Assembly (NCBI GenBank): GCA_024711025.1
Contig: JANJTP010000069.1
Location: 24,393-88,392 of the forward strand
DNA from: Solirubrobacteraceae bacterium
GTDB taxonomy: Bacteria > Actinomycetota > Thermoleophilia > Solirubrobacterales > Solirubrobacteraceae
Length of the DNA stretch: 64,000 nt
Direction of reading: 5' to 3'
The notes beneath the pieces were generated by a model. The model did not search any database. It was not told the DNA's origin and saw nothing but the letters and a program-made list of their open reading frames with translations. The position numbers and the translations under genes were made by a program. The number at the start of each line of letters is the position of its first letter. Within the stretch, counting starts at the first letter, position 1. Below, piece after piece: positions 36,682-45,854 of this stretch.

Positions 36682-37904
36682 TTAGGTGTGCCAGCCGACG
36701 TCATAGAGCCAGTCCTGCCAGGCAGCACACGAGCGCCTCGTGCATCTCCGATCTCCGTGAACTCCGCGGGCCCCGCGACCCGCGGCGGGCATCGGCAACC
36801 CACCGCGGTCGTCGACAGGCCCGCGTCCTTCAAGCGCACGAGAGAGCTCGCGCACGACCGCCGGGCGCGCTTGTGGCGCGTAGGCGCGCAGGCCTCGCGG
36901 TCGCGCACCAGCTCGATCGCGTAGAAGTAGCCCTTCCCGCGCACCTCGCCGACCACCGGAAGGGAGCGCAGCGACTCGATCGTCGACCGGAAGCCGGCCT
37001 CGTTGGCGCGGACGTGGTCGCAGAGCCGCTCGCCCCGAGGATCTGCACGTTGCACAGCGCCACCGCGGCGGCGACCGGATGGCCGCCGAACGTGAAGCCG
37101 TGGGCGAACGTCGCGTCCCCCCTCGACGAACGGCTCCGCCACCCGATCGGAGATGACCACCGGCCCCCATCGGCGCGTGGACGGACGTCAGTCCCTTCGC
37201 GGTCGTGATGAGGTCCGGCACGTAGCCGTAGCGCTGACAGCCGAACCAGTGGCCGAGCCGTCCCCAAGCGCAGATGACCTCGTCGGAGATCAGCAGCACG
37301 CCGTGGTGGTTGCAGATCTCGCGGACCCGCTCGAAGTAGCCGTCGGGCGGGACCAGGCAGCCCCCGGCATTCTGGACCGGCTCGAGGATCACCGCCGCGA
37401 CCGCCTCGGGCCCCTCGGCGACGATCCGCTCGTCGAGGGCGGCCGCGCTCCATCACGCAGCTCGCCTGCCCGCGCCATCGGTGGTAGGCCCGCGCCAGCT
37501 TGAGGGCCGTCTCGACCGACTCGGACCCGCCGGAAGTGAAGAAGACCCGGTTGAGGGCGCCCGGCGCGAGGTGCGCGATCCGCTCCGCCAGCTGACCGCG
37601 GGCGGATGAGCGAAGCCCCAGGTCTGGAAGAAGGCGAGCCGCGCCGCCTGGTCGCGGGCGGCCGCGGCCAGCTCCCCGCGGCCGTGGCCGACGTTCACGC
37701 AGAACAGGGCGGCCAGGCCGTCCAGGTACCTGCGGCCGCGCTTATCGAAGACGTGGCAGCCCTCGCTGCGGACGAACCGGCAGCCGGGTCGGATCGAGCT
37801 TCGCCCAGCCGGGTGAAATGCATCCACAGATGCCGCACCGCGGCGTGCGGGATGCGCGACGGCGCCTCGACCGGCTCGGCGCCGGGCATCGTGCGGGGCG
37901 ACAT
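36682..37904 (-). pseudogene. Class III aminotransferase (omega-amino acid:pyruvate type), frameshifted
   Basis: Pieces of one fold I PLP aminotransferase occur in order but in different frames: VRHLWMHFTRLGEA; RYLDGLAALFCVNVGHGRGE; FFQTWGFAHPPAV; a break; EPVQNAGGCLVPPDGYFERV, LLISDEVICAWGRLGHWFG and DLITTAKGLTS; FAHGFTFGGHPVAAAVALCN; then GEVRGKGYFYAIELV. Breaks lie near 37795, 37605, 37455, 37165 and 37035. The PLP lysine (TTAKG) is still present. It begins two bases after the rhodanese stop. Adjacent methylmalonate-semialdehyde-type dehydrogenase suggests a beta-alanine or gamma-amino acid pathway. Several indels mean decay or poor sequence. Confidence 0.85.
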
Positions 37905-37906
37905 GG

Positions 37907-38344
37907 TCAGGCACCCCCGGCGGCGTAGGCCCGCTGGACCTTGCCGCGACCCTCGGTGGGGAAGTCCTCCTTGAGCCAGTACTCCCAGCCCCCGATCATC
38001 TCCTTGACCGGGCGGCCGAGAGCGGCCAGGCGGGCCGCGGCCTGCGTCGAGCCGTTGCAGCCCGGCCCCCAGCAGTAGGTCACGATCAGCCCGTCGGGCA
38101 GCTGGGCGACGCTCTCCTCGTCGATCTCGTCGAACGGCAGGTTGATCGCGCCGGGAACGTGGGACTTCGCGTAGGCGGCCCGCGCCCGGACGTCGAGGAC
38201 GACGAGGCCGGCCACGCCCGCCTTCTGGTCCTCGTAGACCTCCGAGGGGTCGGTCTCCAGGCGGCGGCGCGCCTCGAAGTGGCGCCGCGCCTCGTCAGCG
38301 GGCGCGGCCGGGACCGCTGCCACCTGGCCGGTGATCTCGCTCAT
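37907..38344 (-). CDS. Rhodanese-domain protein
   Basis: Single-domain rhodanese-like protein of 145 aa. VLDVRARAAYAKSHVPGAIN is the CDC25/rhodanese N-terminal motif, and the active-site loop is TYCWGPGCNGSTQAA with Cys as the persulfide carrier. The end MIGGWEYWLKEDFPTE is typical of the cytosolic form. ATG 38344 follows GGAGGAACC. Located between an aldehyde dehydrogenase and a broken aminotransferase; a role in sulfur transfer or sulfite handling is possible but unproven. Confidence 0.85.
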   Translation of the reverse strand: MSEITGQVAAVPAAPADEARRHFEARRRLETDPSEVYEDQKAGVAGLVVLDVRARAAYAKSHVPGAINLPFDEIDEESVAQLPDGLIVTYCWGPGCNGSTQAAARLAALGRPVKEMIGGWEYWLKEDFPTEGRGKVQRAYAAGGA

Positions 38345-38381
38345 GGTTCCTCCGTGTGGTCGTGGATTGCTGGGGGCTGGG

Positions 38382-39800
38382 TCAGAACTCGGGCCAGCGG
38401 GTCGTGACGACCTGCTGACGGGTGAAGAAACGCACGCCGTCGGGCCCGTACATGTGGGCATCGCCGAACAGCGACGCCTTCCACCCGCCAAACGAGGACC
38501 AGGCGACGGGCACCGGGATCGGTACGTTCACGCCCACCATCCCGATGCCGCAGTCGCGCGCGAACCTCCGGGCCGTGCCGCCGTCGCGGGTGAAGAGGGC
38601 GACGCCGTTGCCGAACGGGTTGTCGCGGACGAGCCGGACCGCGTCCTCGTACGCGGGCACCCGGACGACCGAGAGCACCGGGCCGAAGATCTCGTCGTCG
38701 TAGACCGGGCTCCCGGGCGCGACGCGGTCGACCAGCGACGGCCCGACGAAGAACCCGGGCAGCGCGGCGCACGGAGCCTCGCGACCGTCGAGCACGACCT
38801 CGGCGCCATCCGCCGCGGCCTGCCCGAGGTAGCCGGCGACGCGGTCGCGGTGCTCGCGGGAGACGAGCGGCCCCATGTCGACGCCCTCCTGCGCTCCGGG
38901 CCCGACGCGCAGCCCTCCGGCGCGCTCGACGATCCGGCCGACGAGCTCGTCGCCGCCGTCGCCGACCGCGACGAGGACCGAGACCGCCATGCAGCGCTCG
39001 CCGGCGGCGCCGTACGCGGCCGCGACGGCGGCGTCGGCCGCCGCGTCCATGTCGGCGTCGGGCATCACGACCATGTGGTTCTTCGCGCCGCCCAGCGCCT
39101 GCACGCGCTTGCCGGCGGCGGTGCCGCGCCGGTAGACCGCGCGCGCCACGGGCGTCGAACCGACGAAGCTGATCGCCGCGACGCCGGGGTGGTCGACGAT
39201 CGCCTCGACCGTGTCGCGATCGCCGTGGACGACGGTGACGACGCCCTCCGGCAGGCCCGCCTCCACCAGCACCTCCGCGAGCCGCGCCGGCGCGGACGGC
39301 GCCTTCTCGGAGGGCTTGAAGACCACCGCGTTGCCGCAGGCGATCGCGTTCGCGAGCATCCACAGCGGGACCATCACGGGGAAGTTGAACGGTGTGATCG
39401 CACCCACCACGCCGAGCGGCCGGCGGACCGAGTGGACGTCGAGGCCGGTCGCCGCGTTCGAGCTGTGCGCGCCCTCAAGGAGCTGCGGGATGCCGCACGC
39501 GAACTCGACCGACTCGAGGCCGCGAGCCACCTCGCCTAGCGCGTCCTCGCGGGTCTTGCCGTTCTCGCGCACGATCAGGTCGGCGAGCTCGGTCGCGCGC
39601 TCGCGCAGGACGCTGCGGATGTCGAACATCGTGGCCGCGCGGCGGGCGAGCGAGACGTCGGCCCACCGCGTGGCCGCCTCGGCGGCCGCTGCGACGGCCG
39701 CGTCGATATCGGCCGCGGAGGCGAACGGCAGCCGGCCGATCTCCTCCCCCGAGGCGGGCTCGAAGATCGGGGCGGACCTGAGGGTCCCAAGCACGGTCAC
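38382..39800 (-). CDS. CoA-acylating aldehyde dehydrogenase, methylmalonate-semialdehyde type
   Basis: ALDH-fold protein of 472 aa. The nucleophile Cys is in AAGERCMAVSVLV, and the general-base Glu of ordinary ALDHs is replaced by Asn in GGAKNHMVV, which is the hallmark of MmsA-type CoA-acylating enzymes. NPATxx is represented by FEPASGEEIGRLPF. The GTG 39800 follows GAGGAGGAGAG; the N-terminus is slightly short versus MmsA. It would convert malonate or methylmalonate semialdehyde to acetyl- or propionyl-CoA. It pairs logically with the aminotransferase and follows a repeat-rich operator region. Confidence 0.88.
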   Translation of the reverse strand: MTVLGTLRSAPIFEPASGEEIGRLPFASAADIDAAVAAAAEAATRWADVSLARRAATMFDIRSVLRERATELADLIVRENGKTREDALGEVARGLESVEFACGIPQLLEGAHSSNAATGLDVHSVRRPLGVVGAITPFNFPVMVPLWMLANAIACGNAVVFKPSEKAPSAPARLAEVLVEAGLPEGVVTVVHGDRDTVEAIVDHPGVAAISFVGSTPVARAVYRRGTAAGKRVQALGGAKNHMVVMPDADMDAAADAAVAAAYGAAGERCMAVSVLVAVGDGGDELVGRIVERAGGLRVGPGAQEGVDMGPLVSREHRDRVAGYLGQAAADGAEVVLDGREAPCAALPGFFVGPSLVDRVAPGSPVYDDEIFGPVLSVVRVPAYEDAVRLVRDNPFGNGVALFTRDGGTARRFARDCGIGMVGVNVPIPVPVAWSSFGGWKASLFGDAHMYGPDGVRFFTRQQVVTTRWPEF

Positions 39801-39856
39801 GACAACTCTCCTCCTCGTTGGCGGTGCGATCGTAGGGATCCACGTGGCTGGATGTA

Positions 39857-39945
39857 AGAGCCAGAAATCCCCAGTTCCATGGGTCCAGAACTGGGCGCCA
39901 GTTCCCATTCCTGATACGACTACTTCCATGTCAGAACCGACTGGT
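39857..39945. promoter_or_regulatory. Divergent promoter region with repeated CCAGTTC motifs
   Basis: Between the divergent dehydrogenase and YeiH-like genes, CCAGTTCC occurs at 39871-39878 and at 39898-39906, with the inverted copy CCAGAACTGG between (39885-39894). A further CCGACTGGT (39937-39945) matches a site upstream of livK. Such direct plus inverted repeats are typical operators of MocR/GntR regulators; a MocR gene lies 2 kb away. Binding is inferred. Confidence 0.6.
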
Positions 39946-39977
39946 TGCCGCGCCTTCCGGTCCACATACTGCGGACT

Positions 39978-41009
39978 ATGCGCAAGTCACTGGCCCCGTC
40001 TCGGCCGCGATCCTTCGGAAAGTCTCTGGTACCTGGTCTCGCCGGAGCGGTCGCCGTGCTCGGGGCCCTCGTAGGTGCCGCGTCCGGGCTGGCGCTGCTG
40101 GTGCCCACCGTCAGCGTCGTGCTGTGGGCGATGGTGCTCGGCGCCCTCGCCGCGCCGCTCGGCCGCCGGAGCCCCGCGGCGAACGGGGCGGCCCAGGCCG
40201 TCGGCCGGCACCTCCTGCGCGCGGGCGTCGCGCTGCTCGGCCTGCGGATCTCGTTCGGCGACCTGGCCGCCGTCGGCATCGACGGAGCGGTCATCGCCGG
40301 GACGACCGTGGTCGTGACGATGCTGGTGACGACCGCGGCCGGCCGCCGCCTTGGCGTCGAGCGTAACCTCGCGCTGCTCATCGCCACGGGCACCGCCGTG
40401 TGCGGAGCGTCGGCGATCGCCGCGATGGCGAGCGCCGTGCCCACCCGCGAGCAGGACATCGCCTACGCGATGGCGACCGTGACGCTGTTCGGCACGCTCG
40501 CGATGGCGATCCTGCCGCTCGCCGGGGGGCGGTTGCTGGGCCTCGACGACCGGACGATGGGCGCCTGGCTCGGGGCCTCGATCCACGAGGTGGCGCAGGT
40601 CGCCGGCGCGGGAGCCGCCGTGTCGGTCGTCGCGCTGCAGTTCGCGACGCTGATCAAGCTGGCCCGCGTCGTCCTCCTGGCCCCGGCGGTCGCCATCGCC
40701 GCCATCGCCCGCAACGGCACGCGCGCCGGCCGGGTCGGCGAGCGCCGCCCGCCGCTGGTGCCCGGGTTCGTGCTGGCCTTCATGGCGCTGGTCGCGGTTC
40801 GGTCGGCGCTGCCCGTTCCGGCGGACGTGGTCGCCGCCGCCACGCTCGTCTCGACGGTGCTGCTGGCCGCCGGGCTCGCGAGCCTCGGCCTGCAGATGGA
40901 CATCCGCACCCTGCGGCCGGCGGGCGTGCGACCGCTGGCGCTCGGGCTCTGCGCCTCGCTGTGCGCGACCGGGGTCGCGCTGGCGCTGGTGGTGGTGACC
41001 AACCCGTGA
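39978..41009 (+). CDS. YeiH-family (COG2855) putative sulfate/sulfite exporter
   Basis: Integral membrane protein of 343 aa with about ten hydrophobic segments. GVALLGLRISFGDLAAVGID, IATGTAVCGASAIAAMASAV and GASIHEVAQVAGAGAAVS are UPF0324/YeiH signatures. Members of this family are annotated as putative sulfate exporters and appear near sulfonate-degradation genes. ATG 39978 was chosen over the TTG at 39945. The stop overlaps the lysR start by 4 nt. Not experimentally assigned to a substrate. Confidence 0.85.
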   Translation: MRKSLAPSRPRSFGKSLVPGLAGAVAVLGALVGAASGLALLVPTVSVVLWAMVLGALAAPLGRRSPAANGAAQAVGRHLLRAGVALLGLRISFGDLAAVGIDGAVIAGTTVVVTMLVTTAAGRRLGVERNLALLIATGTAVCGASAIAAMASAVPTREQDIAYAMATVTLFGTLAMAILPLAGGRLLGLDDRTMGAWLGASIHEVAQVAGAGAAVSVVALQFATLIKLARVVLLAPAVAIAAIARNGTRAGRVGERRPPLVPGFVLAFMALVAVRSALPVPADVVAAATLVSTVLLAAGLASLGLQMDIRTLRPAGVRPLALGLCASLCATGVALALVVVTNP

Positions 41010-41947
41010 GCGGCCCGTCGGCCGCCAACCCGCTGGCGGGCCCCGAGCTGGCGGCGTTCGTCGCCGCCGTCGAGGCCGGCAGCGTCCAGGGCGCGGCCGA
41101 CGCGCTCGGGCTGACCCAGTCCGCCGTGACCAAGCGACTGCAGGGACTCGAGGCCCGCGTCGCCGTCCGGCTGCTGGAGCGCGGGCGCTTCGGGGTCCGG
41201 CCCACCGCGGCTGGCAAGGTCCTCTACCCGGACGCCAAGCGCGCGGTCCGGGCGCTCGCCACTGCCCACGACACGCTCGCCGCGCACCGCGACGCGACCG
41301 GCGCCGTCCTGCGCCTGAGCGCCAGCCACACCATCGGGGAGGTGCTGCTCCCGGACTGCCTGGCGGCCTTCCGCCGGTCGGCCGCCGACATCCGCGCCCA
41401 GCTCGAGGTCACCAACTCCCCGGCCGTGCTGCGCGCGGTCCGCGCGGGCGACGCCGACATCGGCTTCGTCGAGGGCGCCGACCCGCTCGACGGCCTCGAG
41501 GCGCTGACGATCGCGCGCGACGCGCTCATGGTCGTCGTGGCGGCCGACCACCCGTGGGCCAGGCGGCCGACCGTGCCGGCAGATGCCCTGCTCGCCGAGA
41601 CCTACATCGCGCGCGAGTCCGGCTCGGGCACCCGGGCGGTCGCCGCCGCCGCGCTGGCCGCGGTCGGCGTGGAGCTGCAACCGGACCTCGAGCTGGCCAG
41701 CAGCCAGAGCGTGAAGCGCGCGCTGCGCGGAGGAGGCTTCGCGGTGATGTCCCGGCTCGCCGTGGACGCCGAGGAGCGCGCCGGTGAGCTGCGCACGCTC
41801 TCGATCGACGGCATCGACCTGAGGCGGCGCCTGCTCGCCGTGCGCGACCCAGGCGTCCGCGCGCCGGCGGCGATCGCGTTCTGGAGTTGGCTGGAGCGCT
41901 GCCCGGATCCCCCGGCCGCACCCGGCGCCGGCGTCAGGAGTCGATGA
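41006..41947 (+). CDS. LysR-family transcriptional regulator
   Basis: LysR regulator of 313 aa. N-terminal HTH is FVAAVEAGSVQGAADALGLT then QSAVTKRLQGLEARVAVRLL; the effector-binding domain has ATGAVLRLSASHTIGEVLLP and ADIGFVEGADP. GTG start overlaps the exporter stop (GTGA), the common YeiH-LysR pairing. The 3' end overlaps the convergent MocR gene by 14 nt. It probably controls the exporter; the inducer is unknown. Confidence 0.88.
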   Translation: MSGPSAANPLAGPELAAFVAAVEAGSVQGAADALGLTQSAVTKRLQGLEARVAVRLLERGRFGVRPTAAGKVLYPDAKRAVRALATAHDTLAAHRDATGAVLRLSASHTIGEVLLPDCLAAFRRSAADIRAQLEVTNSPAVLRAVRAGDADIGFVEGADPLDGLEALTIARDALMVVVAADHPWARRPTVPADALLAETYIARESGSGTRAVAAAALAAVGVELQPDLELASSQSVKRALRGGGFAVMSRLAVDAEERAGELRTLSIDGIDLRRRLLAVRDPGVRAPAAIAFWSWLERCPDPPAAPGAGVRSR

Positions 41948-43406
41948 TCTGCCGGGCGAGGCGGCCGATCACCGTCATCCCCTCCTCGATCCGCTCCTCG
42001 CGGATGGCCGCGTAGCCCAGGCGGAAGGTGTTGGTGACGGGCGTGGGGCCGCAGAACAGCGGCTGGCCCTGCTCCAGGAGCACGCCCTCCGTGGCGGCAC
42101 GGGTCCTGAGCTGGCGGCTGTCGAAGTCCTTGTCCGCCACGACCCAGAGCCCGAGGCCGCCGGTGGGGGCGGCCACCGGCCACGGCAGGTGCTCGGCCGC
42201 GGCAGGCACGATCCGCGCCCACTTGCGCTTCATCGTCGCGCGATTGCGGCGCAGCCAGCGGTGGTAGTCGCCGCGGTCGATGAACACGGCCAGTGCCCGC
42301 TGCAGCACGCCCGGTGGGTGGCGGATGATGATCCGGCGCCAGCGGCGCATGTGGTCGATGAGCTCGGGTGCGGCGACCACGAAGCCGAGCCGGAGGCCGG
42401 GAGCGAGCAGCTTCGACAGGCTGCCGAGATAGATCACGCGATCCTGGGTGTCGATCGCCTTGAGCGCCGGGGTAGGCCGGCCCTGGTAGCGCAGCTCGCT
42501 GTCGTAGTCGTCCTCGACGATCAGCGAGTTCGACGCGACGGCGATGTCGAGCAGCTCACGGCGCCGGGCGATGCTGAGCGTGACGCCGGTCGGCAACTGG
42601 TGGCTCGGCGTGATGCAGGTCAGCCGCACGTGGCTGAGCGCGCTGGTCATGACGATGCCGCCCGCGTCGACGTCGACCGGGACGATCTCGCCACCGGCCG
42701 CGCCGAGGATGGCGCGCGCGTCAGCCCAGCCGGGGTTCTCCACCGCGATGCGGGTCCCGGGGCGCACGAGCGCTCGTCCGAGCAGATAGAACGCCTGCTG
42801 CGACCCGCTGGTGATCAGCACGTCCTCAGGGGTGGCGGTGATCCCGCGGGCGGGCAGCACCCGGGAGCACAGCTGCTCGACCAGCCAAGGGTCGTCCTGA
42901 CCGCGGCTGTCCTGGAGGCTCGCGACCGCGTGGTCGTCGCGCAGCGCCTCGCGCAGCGCACCGGCGAGGGCCTGCCGCGGGAAGTGCTCGACGTCGATCT
43001 GCGCGCTGAGGAAGGGATACGGATACTGCGACCAGTCCGCCGGCAGCCTGAGACCCTCAAACGGGTCGCGCGGGCCCGGGACCACGAGCTCGTCCCACGG
43101 GGGTCGCCCCCGGCGCGGCGCCTCCGGCCGGGCGGCCGCCGCGCGGACGGGGGCACGCCGCGCCACCTCGGCGTTGACCACGAGCCCGGAGCGCGGCTGC
43201 GTCGAGACATAGCCGTCGACCACCAGCTCCTGGTAGGCGAGGTTCACGGTGTTGCGCGAGACGCCGAGCTCGGTTGCGAGCGCCCGCGACGACGGCAGGC
43301 GCCCATCGGGGAAGTGGCCGGCGCTGATGCTCTCCTCGAGCGCCGCACGGAGCTGGCGGTACAGCGGCGTCGGTGAGTCCGGGTCCAGTCGCGCGATGAC
43401 GGTCAT
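41934..43406 (-). CDS. MocR/GabR-type regulator (GntR HTH plus aminotransferase domain)
   Basis: Protein of 490 aa. N-terminal GntR winged helix (about 10-78: LPSSRALATELGVSRNTVNL) is joined by a linker to a class I aminotransferase fold with the PLP lysine K332 in LGSLSKLLAPGLRLGF and the NPGWADAR, TPSHQLPTGVTLS blocks. MocR proteins sense PLP or amino acids and activate amine or taurine/GABA catabolism. The nearby broken aminotransferase, dehydrogenase and amine-oxidase genes are plausible targets. The CCAGTTC repeats near 39.9 kb may be its operators. Confidence 0.88.
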   Translation of the reverse strand: MTVIARLDPDSPTPLYRQLRAALEESISAGHFPDGRLPSSRALATELGVSRNTVNLAYQELVVDGYVSTQPRSGLVVNAEVARRAPVRAAAARPEAPRRGRPPWDELVVPGPRDPFEGLRLPADWSQYPYPFLSAQIDVEHFPRQALAGALREALRDDHAVASLQDSRGQDDPWLVEQLCSRVLPARGITATPEDVLITSGSQQAFYLLGRALVRPGTRIAVENPGWADARAILGAAGGEIVPVDVDAGGIVMTSALSHVRLTCITPSHQLPTGVTLSIARRRELLDIAVASNSLIVEDDYDSELRYQGRPTPALKAIDTQDRVIYLGSLSKLLAPGLRLGFVVAAPELIDHMRRWRRIIIRHPPGVLQRALAVFIDRGDYHRWLRRNRATMKRKWARIVPAAAEHLPWPVAAPTGGLGLWVVADKDFDSRQLRTRAATEGVLLEQGQPLFCGPTPVTNTFRLGYAAIREERIEEGMTVIGRLARQIIDS

Positions 43407-43430
43407 CGGTGGCTGGATCCTACCGCCTTG

Positions 43431-44261
43431 CTAGTTCGTCGATTTCGACGGGTCCAGCGCCTTGCGCCAGCAGCGGCCGAAGCGGTCGGGTCGCAGCGGG
43501 GCGAGGTCGTGGGCTGGCGGCGCGCCGGTGAGCAGCGCCGCCACGAGGCGGCCGGTGAGCGGCCCGATCGCCCTTGCCGGCCTCGACCGGCACCCACCCC
43601 GGAAGCTCGCGACGAGGCGCGGGCTCCACACGCCCGCCGCGACGACGATCTCGCCGGACCGCACGCGGCAGCCGGCCGCGGTCGCGGACGAAGCGCAGCG
43701 GGTCGCAGTGCGCCTCGCCCGGGTAGAAGACCGCCCCGGCCGGCGTGCCCGTGACGACCGGGAAGGCGCGTGCCAGCGCCGCGCCGTCGAGGACCTCGGC
43801 GTCGAGCCCGTCGCCGCGGTCGAGCTCGGCGGCCCGCGCCGCCGCGCCCAACGCGCGCCGCGTGCCGTAGACGTTGAGCAGCCCGCGGCGCTCGAAGCCG
43901 GTGTCGACGCCCGCCGCCGCCAGCTTGGCGTGGGCGGCGGCGCCGGCGATCGCCAGCTCGCGCAGGATCGCCATCGAGCTGCGGAACCCGGCTCGGCGCC
44001 GAGGCGCGGACGAAGCGCGCCAGCCAGGGCGCCAGCCGCGGGCGCGGGCGCATCCCGAACGGGCTGTCTGGGCGCAGCATCCACCGCAGCCCGTCGAGTA
44101 CCACCTCTGGCGTCGCCAGCGGCAGGACGTGGCTCGCGCCGAGCAGACCGGCGTTCCCGGCCGAGCAGCGCGACGTCCGCTCCGCGCGCCGCCAGCTCGG
44201 CGGCCACCGACACGCCGACCGCCACGACGCCGATCACGGCCACGTCGGGAGATCTCGTCAC
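43431..44261 (-). pseudogene. FAD-dependent amino acid/amine oxidoreductase (DAO family), frameshifted
   Basis: Fragments of a DadA/DAO-like flavoprotein occur in several frames: RSPDVAVIGVVAVGVSVAAE with a damaged GxGxxG, VDTGFERRGLLNVYGTRRAL, FPVVTGTPAGAVFYPGEAHC, EIVVAAGVWSPRLV, and the C-terminal PLTGRLVAALLTGAP. Indels are near 44215, 44000, 43690 and 43580. The GTG 44261 start is intact. The dinucleotide-binding loop is disrupted, so even the N-terminal part would be inactive. Beside mocR, this looks like a decayed target gene or sequencing errors. Confidence 0.8.
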
Positions 44262-44607
44262 GGCTGCTCCTCCGGGCGGACAGTCATGGTCATCCGCGAT
44301 ACTGGCCTGGGCCCACGGAACGTCAAGCGAGGACGGCTGAGCCTGGGCATCGAGAGTGATAGACGACCGCGACCGTGAGATCCTCAGGCCCGGGTTCCGC
44401 AGCTCGTGGGCGAGCGGTTAGCCGGAATCGTCAGGCGGGGCCTGGGTTTTCCGGCGCTTCTGCTGTTCCCGCGGGTGGGGTGACCGTCGTGTTGGGGTGC
44501 GCACGCCGCTCCACGTCTAGGGTTTTCGGCTTCTTGAGAGGCTGTCGCGTAGATGCGGGCTCACGACCCCTCAACGCCCGTCCGCGTGCCCATCAACTGC
44601 GGAAGTC
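44262..44607. other. Gene-free stretch
   Basis: About 346 bp without a convincing open frame on either strand. No promoter, repeat or hairpin stood out. It lies between the broken oxidoreductase and a DUF1801 fragment, so it may hold unrecognisable gene debris. Confidence 0.4.
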
Positions 44608-44841
44608 GGGTCGTACAAGCAGGTCGTGAAGCTCAAGGTCGTAAAGCTCACCTTCGCCCGAGGCGCCTCCCTCCAGGACCCTCAGAAGCTGTTCAACGCC
44701 AGTCTCGAAGGGAACACGCGCCGAGCCATCGGCATTCGCGAAGGCGAAAAGCTCAACGAGGCCGCCTTCGAGAAACTGATCCGTTCCGCGGTGGCCGCCA
44801 ACACCGCGGCGCGAGCCCCACGCGCATCCCCGAAGAGGTAG
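44608..44841 (+). pseudogene. DUF1801-domain protein, C-terminal fragment
   Basis: Frame encodes KLTFARGASLQDPQKLFNAS followed by LEGNTRRAIGIREGEKLNEA, the usual C-terminal part of DUF1801 (YdhG-like) proteins of about 130 aa. The N-terminal half is absent upstream and the segment GTCGTGAAGCTC/GTCGTAAAGCTC is duplicated at its start. It is a remnant rather than a working gene, although a 71-codon ORF from ATG 44626 is open. Confidence 0.6.
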
Positions 44842-45532
44842 CCGGATTGCCGGCGACACCCTCGGCGCCGAACGGGCGAATGCAGGGCGCGGACGCGGCG
44901 CAGCGGCGCCACCGTCGGCCTGTCAAGGCCTCGGACCCACTCGGCCAGGTCGCTGATCTCGGATCGTTCGAACACGACGCCAGCACTGAAGCCGCCGGTC
45001 GTGTCGCGGCCGCGCCACGGGACCGCGGGCGAGTTTCTCCCCGGTCGGGCCGGAGCCGGCTGGGCGCGTCAAGGGCCTGCAGGGGCGATCGCTCGCCGCG
45101 AGCAGGCGCTCGAGGACACCTCGCTGATGGAGCGGGCGCGGGCGCGTCGGACGGCTCTCCGCCCTGGCAGCCCGCGCGGCTGGTGCGACGGAAGGCGCTC
45201 GGCCTGCGGATCCGCCACCTGCGCGACGTCGACATCCCCTGCTGCGCCTTCCAGACCATGCTGACCGCCGCGCGCGACGGCATCGTGCGCGGCGCGCGGC
45301 GCGCGTGTGGTCTTCGCCGAGTGCGCGCGGTTCGTCCCGTACCCATCGACCGGACGCCCCTCCAGGTGGGCGTTTCGTCTACTGCCCGCGAGGAGTGCCG
45401 GAGCACTTGACGTTCGCCACATGGCGCCTCGCCGACCGCGACTCGCCCCTGACCCCGCCGCCCCGCGGCGCGCCACCACCCGCCGCGGCGCGAGCCACCC
45501 GCAGCCGCGTCATCCAATACGATGGGCGCGCC
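44842..45532. other. Region without recognisable intact genes
   Basis: About 690 bp with open frames on both strands but no recognised domain. The translations are Arg/Pro-rich and change frame, which is typical of out-of-frame high-GC DNA. The last 20 bp contain a TACGAT -10-like box (45518-45523) serving the next gene. I cannot assign a function. Confidence 0.4.
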
Positions 45533-45811
45533 ATGAAGCGTGCGCTCAAGATCTTCGCCACCGCCTCCCTGCTCCTGCTGCTCGCCGCGCCCGCGGCGCT
45601 CGCCGACGCGCAGGAGCCGCTCAGCGGCATGGGCAGCTACGGCGAGGCCGGTGACAAGGTGATCACCAACGTGGGCTTCATCGTGCTCGCGTTCTTCCCG
45701 CTGCTGATCCTCTGCCTGAGCCTGATCCAGTGGCAGCTCGACAAGCGCAAGGACCGCCGCAAGGCGCTCGCCAAGCACGTCGGCGCGAGCCGCTGGGACG
45801 GCGGCTGGTAG
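45533..45811 (+). CDS. Small exported membrane protein
   Basis: 92-aa protein with an N-terminal hydrophobic signal (about residues 6-23, LLLLLAAPAALADA), a short extracellular loop SGMGSYGEAGDKV, a second membrane helix (NVGFIVLAFFPLLILCLSLI, about 45-66) and a basic cytoplasmic tail DKRKDRRKALAKHVG. No domain is recognised. ATG 45533 has no Shine-Dalgarno but TACGAT nine bases upstream, so the mRNA may be leaderless. The crotonase gene follows 43 bp later. Confidence 0.75.
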   Translation: MKRALKIFATASLLLLLAAPAALADAQEPLSGMGSYGEAGDKVITNVGFIVLAFFPLLILCLSLIQWQLDKRKDRRKALAKHVGASRWDGGW

Positions 45812-45854
45812 CGGACACCGAGCGGGGCGCCTCGCGGCGGGTACGGCGCCCCGG

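Noticed and set aside
44842..45532. Possible gene with VFAECARFVPYPSTG or FVYCPRGVPEHLTFATW
   Set aside because: Frames shift, no domain recognised and no start signal; left as unassigned.
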